Below are positions 8,233 to 16,789 of a stretch of DNA of 64,000 nt, piece after piece. The DNA is taken from contig NZ_JBFABE010000026.1 of NCBI RefSeq assembly GCF_040640155.1, forward strand, positions 34,093 through 98,092. The letters are read 5' to 3'. The stretch comes from Streptosporangium sp040640155. Its GTDB lineage: Bacteria; Actinomycetota; Actinomycetes; Streptosporangiales; Streptosporangiaceae. The notes under the pieces were generated by a model, which saw only the letters and a list, made by a program, of their open reading frames with translations, was not told where the DNA came from and did not search any database. How positions within the stretch are numbered: position 1 is the first letter of the stretch; each line of letters opens with the position of its first letter. The translations under genes and the position numbers were made by a program.

Positions 8233-8877
8233 GTGGCACATTACTTCGAGGAGCGCCCCGAGGCCGCCGGTCGTCCCGGATCGGTCACGCTCGTGCTCCC
8301 CGACCTTCACCTGAAGCTGGAGACCGACAGCGGCGTGTTCTCCGCCGAACGCGTCGACCAGGGCACGCGGATCCTGCTGGAGAGCGTTCCCCCGCCCCCG
8401 GCCCGGGGCGACCTGCTCGACCTGGGCTGCGGATACGGGCCGATCGCGCTGACGATGGCCTCGCGCGCCCCGGCCGCGACGGTCTGGGCGGTGGACGTCA
8501 ACCGCCGGTCGGTGGAGCTGTGCGCCCGCAACGCCCGGACCGCCGGCCTTGACAAAGTAAGGTCAGTGCACGTCGACGAGGTGCCGCCGCGGGTGCGGTT
8601 CTCCGCCATCTGGTCCAACCCGGCGATCCGGATCGGCAAGGCCGCGATGCACGAGATGCTGACCCGCTGGCTCTCCCGCCTCACCCCGGACGGGGTCGCC
8701 CACCTCGTGGTCCAGAAGCACCTGGGCTCGGACTCGCTGCAGCGCTGGCTGAACGAGCGCGGCTGGCCCGCCGAGCGGGTGGCCTCCCGCTCGTCGTACC
8801 GCGTCCTGCGGGTGGGGGCCGGGGCGGGAGGCCACCCCCGTGACGACGAACGACGAGGAACGGTGAACGACCGATGA
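8233..8877 (+). CDS. Class I SAM-dependent methyltransferase (RsmC-like)
   Basis: A 214-residue methyltransferase related to RsmC, which methylates a guanine of 16S rRNA. The SAM motif is LLDLGCGYGPIALTMASR, with acidic loop AVDVNRRSVEL. The catalytic motif IV reads SNPAIRIGK where the family consensus is NPPIRxGK, so one Pro is replaced by Ala. The rest of the C-terminal half (LVVQKHLGSDSLQRWL) is typical. GTG 8233 is preceded 8 bases upstream by TAACGT, a plausible -10, with no ribosome-binding site: leaderless. The TGA overlaps the ATG of the TrmH-type gene, so both RNA-modification genes form an operon. Confidence 0.88.
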   Translation: MAHYFEERPEAAGRPGSVTLVLPDLHLKLETDSGVFSAERVDQGTRILLESVPPPPARGDLLDLGCGYGPIALTMASRAPAATVWAVDVNRRSVELCARNARTAGLDKVRSVHVDEVPPRVRFSAIWSNPAIRIGKAAMHEMLTRWLSRLTPDGVAHLVVQKHLGSDSLQRWLNERGWPAERVASRSSYRVLRVGAGAGGHPRDDERRGTVNDR

Positions 8878-9431
8878 CGGCGAACCCGCGCAGGCAGCTG
8901 CGCCCGACCGATGTCAAGCGCCTCAACCGCGGCTGGCGCAGGAACACCGAGGGACGGCTGGCGCTGATCGTGGAGTCGGTGACCGGCCCGTTCAACATCG
9001 GCTCCATCTTCCGCACGGCCGCGGCCTTCGGCGTGGAGCGGATCTGGCTGGCGGGCAACGCCACCCCGCCCACCAATCCCAAGGCGCAGAAGACCGCGCT
9101 GGGCACCGACCGGCTGGTGGCCTGGGAGGAGCCGGTCCCGGTGCCGGAGGCCGTGCGGGCCGCCAAGGCGGACGGGTTCACCGTGGTCGCGGTGGAGCTG
9201 ACCGGCGACGCGGTCCCGCTGTCCGAGGCCAGGCTCGGCGGCGACGTCTGCCTGGTGGTCGGCAGCGAGGACCACGGCTGCTCCCCCGCGTTGCTGGAGG
9301 CCGCCGACGGCGTCTGCTACATCCCGCAGGTCGGCCGGGTCGGCTCGTTCAACGTCGCGGTCGCGGCGGCGATCGCGGTGGCGGAGGTCCGCCGCCAGGA
9401 GTGGGCGGGCAAGGCGGCGCCCGGGGAGTGA
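8874..9431 (+). CDS. TrmH/SpoU family RNA methyltransferase
   Basis: A 185-residue SPOUT-fold methyltransferase for ribose 2'-O methylation of tRNA or rRNA. The three family motifs are visible: NIGSIFRTAAAFGVERIWL (motif 1), VVGSEDHGCSPALLE (motif 2) and CYIPQVGRVGSFNVAVAAAI (motif 3, with Phe where Leu is usual in SLNVS). It lacks the N-terminal substrate-binding domain of the longer SpoU proteins, so the site modified cannot be told. ATG 8874 overlaps the stop of the upstream methyltransferase gene. It is followed by a convergent qcrB. Confidence 0.93.
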   Translation: MTANPRRQLRPTDVKRLNRGWRRNTEGRLALIVESVTGPFNIGSIFRTAAAFGVERIWLAGNATPPTNPKAQKTALGTDRLVAWEEPVPVPEAVRAAKADGFTVVAVELTGDAVPLSEARLGGDVCLVVGSEDHGCSPALLEAADGVCYIPQVGRVGSFNVAVAAAIAVAEVRRQEWAGKAAPGE

Positions 9432-9470
9432 CGCTCTCCCCCGCCGGGCCGCGGCCCCGGTCGTGACCGC

Positions 9471-11255
9471 TCAGCCGAGCGGGGGCCGGTCCTCGCCCGT
9501 ACCGGAGCCGATGGCCGCGCGCCCGCCGGTCCCCTCCGTGCCGGGCGCCCCGGAGACGTACCTCTCCCCGGGAGGGTCGTGGCGCCCGTGCCCGTTGCCG
9601 GCGTGCCCGTTCGCCTCGTGCCCGTCGGCCCCGCCGTCCAGCGGGACCTTCTCGCCGCCGTAGGTCCTGCTCATCAGGGCGCGGAGCCTGGCGATCCGGC
9701 CGTGTCCCCGGCCGGACGGCACCCCGGTGCCGCCGGGGCCCTCGTCGTCCCCGGCCCCGTCGCCGGCGGCCCTGGTGCCGTCGGCGCCCTCGGAGACCCC
9801 GGCGAGCATCGGGACCGGCTCCTTGCCCTTGATGTGGGCCTCGATGGCCTGGTTGGGCGGGACGTGCACCTCGACGTACTCGCCCGTGGACCGGCGCTGG
9901 ATGACGCCCGTCTCCACGCCGTGCCCCAGGCTCGCCGCGTCCCTGCGCTGCAGGCCCAGGCAGATGCGGTAGGTGACGTAGTAGGCCAGGACGGGCCCGG
10001 CGAAGACCAGCCCCCGGCCGATGACGATCATCGTGTTCAGCGAGAGGCGGAAGTAGGCGGAGATCACGTCGTTGGAGGCCATCAGCCACAGGACGCCGTA
10101 GAAGGTGATCGCCGACATGCCGATCGCGGTGCGGTGCGGGTTGTCGCGGGGACGCTCGGCGATGTGGTGCTCGCGGCTGTCGCCGGTGACCCAGCGTTCG
10201 GCGTAGGGGTAGAGCGCCAGGCCCGCCAGGATGACGCCGATCGGGGCGAGCGCCGGGAGGATCACGCTCATCGGCAGCGTGAAGCCCAGGACGTTGATCT
10301 CCCAGCCGGGCGTCAGGCGGAGCGACCCGTCGAGGAACGCCAGGTAGAAGTCGGGCTGGGACCCGGCGCCGATGGCGGAGGGGGTGTAGGGACCGAACAG
10401 CCACACCGGGTTGATCTGGGCGAAGGTGCCCAGCAGCGCGATGATCCCGAAGGTGAACATGAAGTACGCGCCCGACTTGCCGAGGAACGACGGGTGGAAC
10501 GGTCCGCCCACCACGTTGTCGTTGGTCCGGCCCTTGCCCGACATCTGGGTGTGCTTGAGCACCCAGGTCAGCATCATGTGCGCGGTGATCAGCGCCAGCA
10601 GGACGCCCGGCAGGAGCAGGATGTGGATCGTGTAGAACCGGCCGATGACGTCGTCCCCGGGATACTCGCCGCCGATCAGGAAGAACGTGAGCCAGGTGCC
10701 GACCAGCGGCAGCGACTGCGCCACGCCCGCGGTGATCCGCAGGCCCGCTCCCGACAGCAGGTCGTCCAGCAGGGAGTAGCCGGTCAGGCCCTCGAACAGC
10801 GACAGCGCCAGCAGCGCCACCCCGATCAGCCAGTTGATCTCGCGCGGCTTGCGGTAGGCGCCGGTGAAGAAGACCCGGAGCATGTGGATCATCATGCCGC
10901 CGATGAACAGCAGGGCCGCCCAGTGGTGCATCTGGCGCATCAGCAGGCCGCCGCGCACGTTGAAGCTGATCTCCAGCGACGAGGCGTACGCCTCGGACAT
11001 CATGACGCCCCGCAGCGGCTCGTAGGCCCCCTGGTAGGGGATCTCCAGCATGCTGGCCTTGAAGAAGAGCGTCAGGAACGTGCCGGTCAGCAGCAGGATG
11101 ACGAACGAGTAGAGCGGGATCTCCCCGAGCAGGAACGACCAGTGGTCGGGGAAGACCTTGCGGATGTTCCGCTTGACGAAGTTGCCCGCGCCGAGGCGGT
11201 CGTCGAGGTAGCCCGCCGTGCTCTCCAGCCTCGTCCGGTCGTGTGCTCTGCTCAT
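9471..11255 (-). CDS. qcrB: Cytochrome bc1 cytochrome b subunit, stand-alone
   Basis: A 594-residue QcrB of the actinobacterial bcc complex, the quinol-oxidising membrane subunit that passes electrons to QcrA and QcrC. Heme ligands are seen as RQMHHWAALLFIGGMMIHML and FYTIHILLLPGVLLALITAH. The Qo motif is PDFY in GSQPDFYLAFLDG, the form usual in actinobacteria. The last ~110 residues are a Gly/Asp-rich cytoplasmic tail. The ATG at 11255 has GGAG ten bases upstream. What is odd is the setting: no qcrA, qcrC or ctaE is beside it, as it would be in the standard ctaE-qcrCAB cluster, so this is probably a second, orphan copy. Confidence 0.93.
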   Translation of the reverse strand: MSRAHDRTRLESTAGYLDDRLGAGNFVKRNIRKVFPDHWSFLLGEIPLYSFVILLLTGTFLTLFFKASMLEIPYQGAYEPLRGVMMSEAYASSLEISFNVRGGLLMRQMHHWAALLFIGGMMIHMLRVFFTGAYRKPREINWLIGVALLALSLFEGLTGYSLLDDLLSGAGLRITAGVAQSLPLVGTWLTFFLIGGEYPGDDVIGRFYTIHILLLPGVLLALITAHMMLTWVLKHTQMSGKGRTNDNVVGGPFHPSFLGKSGAYFMFTFGIIALLGTFAQINPVWLFGPYTPSAIGAGSQPDFYLAFLDGSLRLTPGWEINVLGFTLPMSVILPALAPIGVILAGLALYPYAERWVTGDSREHHIAERPRDNPHRTAIGMSAITFYGVLWLMASNDVISAYFRLSLNTMIVIGRGLVFAGPVLAYYVTYRICLGLQRRDAASLGHGVETGVIQRRSTGEYVEVHVPPNQAIEAHIKGKEPVPMLAGVSEGADGTRAAGDGAGDDEGPGGTGVPSGRGHGRIARLRALMSRTYGGEKVPLDGGADGHEANGHAGNGHGRHDPPGERYVSGAPGTEGTGGRAAIGSGTGEDRPPLG

Positions 11256-11483
11256 GCGTGGTCTCCGTTCCCACGGATCCCGGCCCCGGCGTCGTCACGC
11301 CCCCGGAAAACCGCACCGGCCCCACGGCGGAGCCCGCCGTGGACGCCCAGGTCCCCTCATTCATTCCCGGCCCCGGCCAGGCAGGGGCAAAGGGAACGTC
11401 CAGGTCGGGTTTCGGAGCTTGTGACCCAAACGTTCACCCGGGCGCGATGACGCGCCCGGCCCGCAGGGGGCATACTCCTGCAC

Positions 11484-12281
11484 GTGCAGCGCCGTTACGC
11501 CTTCCTCGACCACCCCGGCCCGCTGGCGTTCGCCCACCGGGGCGGGGCCTCAGAGGGCAGGGAGAACACCTTCGCCGCCTTCGAGCGCGCCGTCGGGCTG
11601 GGTTACACGTACCTGGAGACCGACGCGCACGCCACCGCCGACGGGGTGCTCCTGGCCTTCCACGACCACACCCTGGACCGGGTGACCGACCGCCGGGGCC
11701 GGATCGCCGAGCTGCCGTACCGGCTGGTGCGCCAGGCGCGGATCGGCGGCGTGGACGAGATCCCCCTGATGGAGGACCTGCTGGGCGCCTGGCCCGAGGC
11801 GCGCTTCAACATCGACGTCAAGGAGGCGGCGGCCATCGCCCCGCTCGCCGAGGCGATCCGCCGGACCTCCTCCCACGACCGGATCTGCCTGACCTCCTTC
11901 TCCGAGGAGCGGCTCCAGCGGGCCCGCGCCGCGGTCGGCCGCGACGTGTGCTCCGCGCTGGGGCCCCGGGGCGTGACCACCCTGCGCGCCGCCGCCACCA
12001 CCTCCGGGTACGGCCGCCTGCTCGCCCGCCTGGCCCGCGCCGGGATGCCGTGCGCGCAGGTCCCGGTGGGTTTCCGCGGCCTGCGGATCACCACGCCCGC
12101 CCTGGTCCGCACGGCGCACGCGCTCGGCATGCAGGTCCACGTGTGGACCGTCAACGACACCGCGGTGATGCGGCGCCTGCTCGACCTGGGCGTGGACGGC
12201 CTGATGACCGACAACATCTCCGGGCTGCGCGACGTGCTGGTCTCCCGCGGCCAGTGGCACCCCGGCCGCCTCGCCGCGTGA
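11484..12281 (+). CDS. Glycerophosphodiester phosphodiesterase
   Basis: A 265-residue GDPD-family enzyme that cleaves glycerophosphodiesters to glycerol 3-phosphate and an alcohol. The catalytic motifs are present: FAHRGGASEGRENTFAAFE with the first His, LETDAHATADG, FHDHTLDRVTD with the second His, and FNIDVKE. The end QVHVWTVNDTAVMRRLLDLG is the usual barrel closure. No signal peptide, so cytoplasmic. GTG 11484 follows CATACT by 7 bases with no ribosome-binding site, pointing to a leaderless transcript. It is divergent from qcrB across about 230 bp. Confidence 0.93.
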   Translation: MQRRYAFLDHPGPLAFAHRGGASEGRENTFAAFERAVGLGYTYLETDAHATADGVLLAFHDHTLDRVTDRRGRIAELPYRLVRQARIGGVDEIPLMEDLLGAWPEARFNIDVKEAAAIAPLAEAIRRTSSHDRICLTSFSEERLQRARAAVGRDVCSALGPRGVTTLRAAATTSGYGRLLARLARAGMPCAQVPVGFRGLRITTPALVRTAHALGMQVHVWTVNDTAVMRRLLDLGVDGLMTDNISGLRDVLVSRGQWHPGRLAA

Positions 12282-12383
12282 ACGGCCCCCGCCCCCGGGC
12301 TTCCCGTGCCCCCGTGTCCCCGTCCGTCCCGCTCCTTCGATGACCCCCGTCCCGTCCCCCCGCCAGCGAACCGAGGACCCCCC

Positions 12384-13745
12384 ATGACCTCAGCACAGGC
12401 CGTCGAGGAGAGCCCGGCCTCCCGCCTCCGGGAGCAGCGCGGCTGGTACTTCTACGACTGGGCGAACTCCGCCTTCCCGACCACCGTCCTGACGGTCTTC
12501 CTGGGCCCGTACCTGACGACGATCGCCGAGACCGCCGCCTCCGCCCAGGGGCGCGCGTACGTCGACGTGCTCGGGTTCGACGTGCGGCCCAGCGCCTACT
12601 ACTCCTTCGTGGTGGGGGTCGCGGCGATCCTGCAGATCATCCTGATGCCGATCGTGGGCGCGCTGGCCGACCACACCGGCCGCAAGAAGGAACTGCTGGC
12701 CCTGTTCGCCTATCTCGGCGCCGGTGCCACCCTGTGCTTCTGGTTCGTCGCCGGCGGGCGCTACCTGCTGGGCGGCGCGCTGTTCCTCGTCTCCAGCGTC
12801 GCCTTCGCCGCCGCGTTCGTGATCTACAACTCGTTCCTGCCGGAGATCGCCACGGCCGACGAGCGCGACAGGGTCTCCGCCCAGGGGTGGGGGTTCGGCT
12901 ACCTCGGCGGCGGCCTGCTGCTCGCCGTCCACCTCGGGCTCTTCCTCTACCACGAGTCCTTCGGCGTCACCGAGGGCGACGCCGTGCGCATCGCCCTGGC
13001 GTCGGCGGGGCTGTGGTGGGGCGGGTTCACGGTCATCCCACTGCTGCGGCTGCGCAACCGGCACGCCGCGCCCTCCGGTGCCGAGACGGCCGGCCGGGCC
13101 GTGACCGGCAGCCTCCGCCAGCTGGGCCGCACGATCAGGGAGCTGCGGCGCTACCCGCTGACGCTGGGCTTCCTGGTCGCCTACCTGATCTACAACGACG
13201 GCGTGCAGACCGTCATCTCCTTCTCGGCCACCTACGCCGACAAGGAGCTCGGGCTGGACCAGAAGACGCGGATCACGGCGATCCTGATGGTGCAGTTCGT
13301 GGCGTTCTTCGGGGCGCTGCTGCTGGGCCGGCTGGCCGCCTCCTACGGGGCCAAGCGGGTCGTGATGGTGGCGCTGGTGGCCTGGATCGCCGTGGTGGCC
13401 GTGGCCTACTTCCTGCCCCGGGGGTCGGCGGCGGCGTTCTACGGGCTCGGCTTCGCCATCGCGATCGTGATGGGCGGCACGCAGGCCCTGTCGCGGTCGC
13501 TGTTCTCCCATGTGATCCCCAGGGGCAAGGAGGCGGAGTACTACAGCCTGTACGAGATCAGCGACAAGGGGGCGACGTTCCTCGGCTCGTTCACCCTCGG
13601 GCTGGCGCTCCAGCTGACCGACAGCTACCGCCTGGGAATCATCTCTTTGGTGATCTTCTTCGTGCTCGGCCTGGTGCTGCTCGCCCTCATCGACCTGCCC
13701 AAGGCCATCAGGGCCGCCGGGAACCAGGTGCCGGAACGCATCTGA
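12384..13745 (+). CDS. UMF1 family MFS transporter
   Basis: A 453-residue, 12-helix transporter of the UMF1 branch of the major facilitator superfamily (relatives of yeast Atg22). The family signature GWYFYDWANSAFPTTVLTVF begins at about residue 19; GALADHTGRKK is the loop 2-3 motif. Substrate unknown; amino-acid export is the role of Atg22. I chose ATG 12384, which gives the normal short N-terminus; an earlier in-frame start at 12306 would add 26 Pro/Arg-rich residues that look non-coding. It lies about 100 bp after the phosphodiesterase gene on the same strand. Confidence 0.92.
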   Translation: MTSAQAVEESPASRLREQRGWYFYDWANSAFPTTVLTVFLGPYLTTIAETAASAQGRAYVDVLGFDVRPSAYYSFVVGVAAILQIILMPIVGALADHTGRKKELLALFAYLGAGATLCFWFVAGGRYLLGGALFLVSSVAFAAAFVIYNSFLPEIATADERDRVSAQGWGFGYLGGGLLLAVHLGLFLYHESFGVTEGDAVRIALASAGLWWGGFTVIPLLRLRNRHAAPSGAETAGRAVTGSLRQLGRTIRELRRYPLTLGFLVAYLIYNDGVQTVISFSATYADKELGLDQKTRITAILMVQFVAFFGALLLGRLAASYGAKRVVMVALVAWIAVVAVAYFLPRGSAAAFYGLGFAIAIVMGGTQALSRSLFSHVIPRGKEAEYYSLYEISDKGATFLGSFTLGLALQLTDSYRLGIISLVIFFVLGLVLLALIDLPKAIRAAGNQVPERI

Positions 13746-13812
13746 GAACGCCCTCCTGAGGGGGCCCTCCGCAGACCGGGTCAAGAACGTGCGATTGGAT
13801 CACCCCGTCTGT

Positions 13813-13839
13813 GGGAATCCACACACGGTACCAAGCGTT
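13813..13839 (+). promoter_or_regulatory. SigR-type promoter of rbpA
   Basis: GGGAAT at 13813-13818 is followed by exactly 18 bases and then GTT at 13837-13839. This is the SigR (oxidative/disulfide-stress sigma factor) consensus GGAAT-N18-GTT. rbpA is a known SigR target in Streptomyces coelicolor, which supports the call. The start codon lies about 45 bp after the expected transcription start. Confidence 0.8.
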
Positions 13840-13891
13840 GTACGCCGTGGGAGACGAACCCCTACGACGGGGCCCTCAGGAGGCATTCAGA

Positions 13892-14236
13892 ATGGGCGAG
13901 CGTGCGCTACGCGGGACCCGGCTCGGAGCGACCAGCTACGAGAACGACCGCAACACCGATCTGGCTCCGCGCCAGGAGGTGTCCTACACCTGCCCGAAGG
14001 GCCATCGATTCGACGTCCCGCTCGCCGCCGAGGCTGAGATTCCGGCGACCTGGGAGTGCCGCATGTGCGGCGCGACCGCCCTGCGGGTGGACGGCGAACT
14101 GCCGGAGGCCAAGAAGGCCAAGCCCCCGCGGACGCACTGGGACATGCTGCTGGAGCGCCGCACGATCGAGGATTTGGAAGAGGTGCTCAACGAGCGCCTG
14201 GCGATCCTGCGCGCACAGCGCCGCAAGAGCGCCTGA
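13892..14236 (+). CDS. rbpA: RNA polymerase-binding protein RbpA
   Basis: A 114-residue RbpA, the actinobacterial factor that binds RNA polymerase and group-1/2 sigma factors and helps open-complex formation. The N-terminal segment (ALRGTRLGATSYENDRN) is followed by the zinc-binding core with Cys in YTCPKGHRFD and WECRMCG, a basic linker (KKAKPPRTHWDMLLERR) and the sigma-interacting helix. The C-terminus is shorter than the 124-residue S. coelicolor protein. ATG 13892 sits after a perfect AGGAGG; an upstream in-frame ATG at 13811 lies inside the promoter and is rejected. It is flanked by a SigR-type promoter and a strong terminator, so it is a single-gene unit. Confidence 0.97.
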   Translation: MGERALRGTRLGATSYENDRNTDLAPRQEVSYTCPKGHRFDVPLAAEAEIPATWECRMCGATALRVDGELPEAKKAKPPRTHWDMLLERRTIEDLEEVLNERLAILRAQRRKSA

Positions 14237-14262
14237 CGACCCGGCGAGCCCGGAGAGTCTCG

Positions 14263-14295
14263 AAGGACCCCCGCCCCTCCCGGGCGGGGGTCCTT
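14263..14295 (+). terminator. Intrinsic terminator of rbpA
   Basis: A perfect 14-bp stem (AAGGACCCCCGCCC and its complement) with a 5-base loop CTCCC, followed by CGTTT. It begins 27 bp after the rbpA stop. Confidence 0.9.
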
Positions 14296-14429
14296 CGTTT
14301 CCACGGGACGGACACCCCTGCCGCGCGAACGAGGTGCTCCGCCGGCACGGCCGGAGGGGCGGGACGGCCCCGTCCGGTGGCGCGGAATTGGCTCTTAAAC
14401 CGGTCCATCCTGTCCTCTAGGGTCTCCTC

Positions 14430-15260
14430 ATGACCATTCCGATCAACGACGAGACCGGCGGCACCGACCCGGTGACGGCCGTGAAGAGGGTTTCGGAGAA
14501 CGCCACCGCGCTGCGCGCGTTGCACGTGCCGGGCCGCCCGCTGGTGGTGCCCAACGTCTGGGACGCGGCCTCGGCCCGCGCCGTCGAGGCCGCGGGCTTC
14601 CCGGTGATCGCCACGGGCAGCGCGGCGATCGCCCCGGTGCTCGGGTACGACGACGGCGAGCGGACGCCCGTCGAGGAGATGCTGGCCGCCGTCGCCAGGA
14701 TCAGCCGGTCGGTGCCCCTGCCCGTCACCGCCGACATGGAGCGCGGCTACCGGCTGGAGCCCGCCGAGCTGGTCGGGCGCCTGGCCGCCGCCGGGGCCTC
14801 CGGCTGCAACCTGGAGGACTCCGACCCCCGCACCGGGGCGCCGGTCGACGCCGACGAGCAGGCCGATCTCCTGCGCGCGGTCCGGGCCGCGGCCGAGGGC
14901 GCCGGAACGGACCTGGTGATCAACGCGCGGGTCGACGTCTTCATGAACGGCACCGGGAGCGCCGAGGAGCGGCTGGCCGAGGCGGTACGGCGGGGCCGCC
15001 TCTACCTGGAGGCCGGCGCCGACTGCGTCTACCCGATCTTCGCGGCGGAGGCCGGGGTCGTCCGTGAGCTGACCGGCCGGATCGACGGCCCGGTCAACAT
15101 CCTGTTCCGTCCCGGCACGCCGTCGCTCGCCGAGCTGGCGGACCTCGGGGTGGCCCGGGTGAGTTTCGGTCACGGCCTGCACCGTGCCGTGTCCGCGTAC
15201 GCGGCCCGGATGTTCGCGGCGATCCGGGACGGCGAGAGCCCCTACCCGCCCGCCCCCTGA
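14430..15260 (+). CDS. Isocitrate lyase/PEP mutase family protein
   Basis: A 276-residue barrel enzyme of the PEP mutase/isocitrate lyase superfamily. Visible motifs are VPNVWDAASARAVEAAGFPV, the metal-binding VTADMERGYR, GASGCNLEDSDP, and INARVDVFMNG. The Cys-containing loop of true isocitrate lyases (KKCGH) is not present, so a lyase acting on a 2-hydroxyacid such as oxaloacetate or an unknown substrate is more likely; the reaction cannot be fixed from sequence. ATG 14430 is preceded by TAGGGT with 6 bases between, and no ribosome-binding site: leaderless. It stands alone between the rbpA terminator and a convergent phosphatase gene. Confidence 0.9.
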   Translation: MTIPINDETGGTDPVTAVKRVSENATALRALHVPGRPLVVPNVWDAASARAVEAAGFPVIATGSAAIAPVLGYDDGERTPVEEMLAAVARISRSVPLPVTADMERGYRLEPAELVGRLAAAGASGCNLEDSDPRTGAPVDADEQADLLRAVRAAAEGAGTDLVINARVDVFMNGTGSAEERLAEAVRRGRLYLEAGADCVYPIFAAEAGVVRELTGRIDGPVNILFRPGTPSLAELADLGVARVSFGHGLHRAVSAYAARMFAAIRDGESPYPPAP

Positions 15261-15345
15261 GCAGGCGCGGGGGCACCCGTCCCGAGCACGCGCGAGAACG
15301 GCCGCCCCCGCCCGCCGGCCCCGTGGCCCACGCGCGGGGGCGCCC

Positions 15346-16695
15346 CTACACGTGCAGCCTGTCCTGGGACCCTCCGCGCCACTCCACCAGCAGCACCGTG
15401 GCGTCGTCCTGGAGCATGCCGTCGTGGTACTTGAGGATGCTGCGCACCAGGCGGCGCAGGGTCTCGGGCACGGGCAGGCCGTCGGCGTTGTAGCGGATGA
15501 TGAAGTCGATGAAACGCTCCAGGCCGAACTCCTCGCCCTCCCGGTTGCGGGCCTCGGTCATGCCGTCGGTGTAGATCAGGACGCGGTCGCCGGGCTCCAG
15601 CTGCTCCTTGCACTGGGTCACGGGCAGGTCCAGGTCCAGGCCCACCGGGTGGGCGGGCTGGCAGTGCAGGGTGGTGACCCAGCGCCCGTTCCTGATCACC
15701 ACCGGCGGGTGGTGGCCCCGGTTGACCCAGGTGAACACGCCGGTACGCAGGTTCAGGTTGGCCAGGATGGCGGTGGCGAACCGGTTGGCCGGGCCGAACT
15801 CGTTCACCAGGACCTTCTCGATCCCCACGCTGACCTCGATCAGGTCGGCCCCCTGGCGGCGGTGGTTGCGGCAGGCGGCCACCGCGAGGTTGGCGGTCAG
15901 CCCCGCCGAGGCGTCGTGGCCCATCGCGTCGAAGACCGCCAGGTGGACGGTCTCCCCGGCCAGCGCGTAGTCGAAGGCGTCGCCGCCGAGCTCGTACGCC
16001 GGCTCCAGCGCGGCACCGATCACCACCGCGTCGTTGGCGAAGGTCGGCGCCGGCAGCAGGTTCCACTGCATCTCGGCGGCGACGTTCATCGGCCGGGTCC
16101 GCACCATCCGGGCGTAGGAGTCGCTGTTCTGGCGTTTGCTCGCCAGCAGCAGGGCGGTGATCGACGCCAGGTGCCGCATGTCCTCCTGGGCACGCTCGTC
16201 GCCGGGACGGGCGCCGACGCGCAGCACCCCGAGACGTTCGGTGCCGTCCAGCAGCGGCACCCACCACCGGCTCCCCCCGCCCCCCGGGCCGGGACCGGGA
16301 CCGGGAGCAGGGCCGGGAGCAGGGCCGGGACCGGAACCTGGAGCGGGGCCGGCCAGCACGCGCACCTCCTGGAAGGCCCGCCCCGCCAGCGTCCCGTCGA
16401 TCCTCAGCTCGGCCGCCTCCGGCTCGGCGTCGTCGTCGGCGGCGAGCCCCTTGCCCGTCACCAGCCGGAGCACTTCCTGCTGGAGGTCGGCCAGGTAGAT
16501 CAGCACGTCGTGCAGGCCGGCGTGGGCGGCGTGTTCCGCGACGAGGCCGGGAATCTGCTCCAGCGAGCTGAGGTGGCCGGCCTCGACCAGCCCGGCGAGC
16601 ATCCTCGCCCGTCCCTCGAAGGGCCCGCCGGCCCCCCCGCTCCCCGGGCTCGTCACGGATCCGTCCGCTTCCGGCCGCCGAGCGTCATCACTCAT
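15346..16695 (-). CDS. SpoIIE-type PP2C phosphatase with N-terminal GAF-like domain
   Basis: A 449-residue protein phosphatase of the SpoIIE/RsbU class, which usually dephosphorylates an anti-anti-sigma factor. The N-terminal ~180 residues look like a GAF-type sensor, interrupted by a Gly-Pro repeat (APGPAPGPAPGPGPGPGGGG, about residues 125-145). The PP2C part shows metal-binding Asp residues in GGDAFDYAL and FDAMGHDASAG, then NRGHHPP, IYTDGMTEAR and LQDDATVLLVEW. I use ATG 16695 (MSDDARRPE); an upstream ATG at 16758 is possible but has poor context. No kinase or antagonist gene is adjacent. Confidence 0.9.
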   Translation of the reverse strand: MSDDARRPEADGSVTSPGSGGAGGPFEGRARMLAGLVEAGHLSSLEQIPGLVAEHAAHAGLHDVLIYLADLQQEVLRLVTGKGLAADDDAEPEAAELRIDGTLAGRAFQEVRVLAGPAPGSGPGPAPGPAPGPGPGPGGGGSRWWVPLLDGTERLGVLRVGARPGDERAQEDMRHLASITALLLASKRQNSDSYARMVRTRPMNVAAEMQWNLLPAPTFANDAVVIGAALEPAYELGGDAFDYALAGETVHLAVFDAMGHDASAGLTANLAVAACRNHRRQGADLIEVSVGIEKVLVNEFGPANRFATAILANLNLRTGVFTWVNRGHHPPVVIRNGRWVTTLHCQPAHPVGLDLDLPVTQCKEQLEPGDRVLIYTDGMTEARNREGEEFGLERFIDFIIRYNADGLPVPETLRRLVRSILKYHDGMLQDDATVLLVEWRGGSQDRLHV

Positions 16696-16789
16696 CACCG
16701 TCCGACAGTACTCGTCGCGGCTCACCGCCCGACAGCCTTCCCCGTGCCCGGTGTGCACACGCCCGGCCGGGCGGCCGGGCGGCGGGCGG

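Noticed and set aside
10330..10370. PDFY in place of the classic PEWY motif in QcrB
   Set aside because: PDFY is, to my knowledge, the normal actinobacterial form, so it is not an anomaly.
9579..11450. Long plus-strand frame across qcrB
   Set aside because: Antisense to clear qcrB motifs and of shadow composition.
11420..11450. Rex-like site TGTGA...TTCAC near qcrB
   Set aside because: The half-sites are 9 bp apart instead of the 6 needed, and the outer bases do not match.
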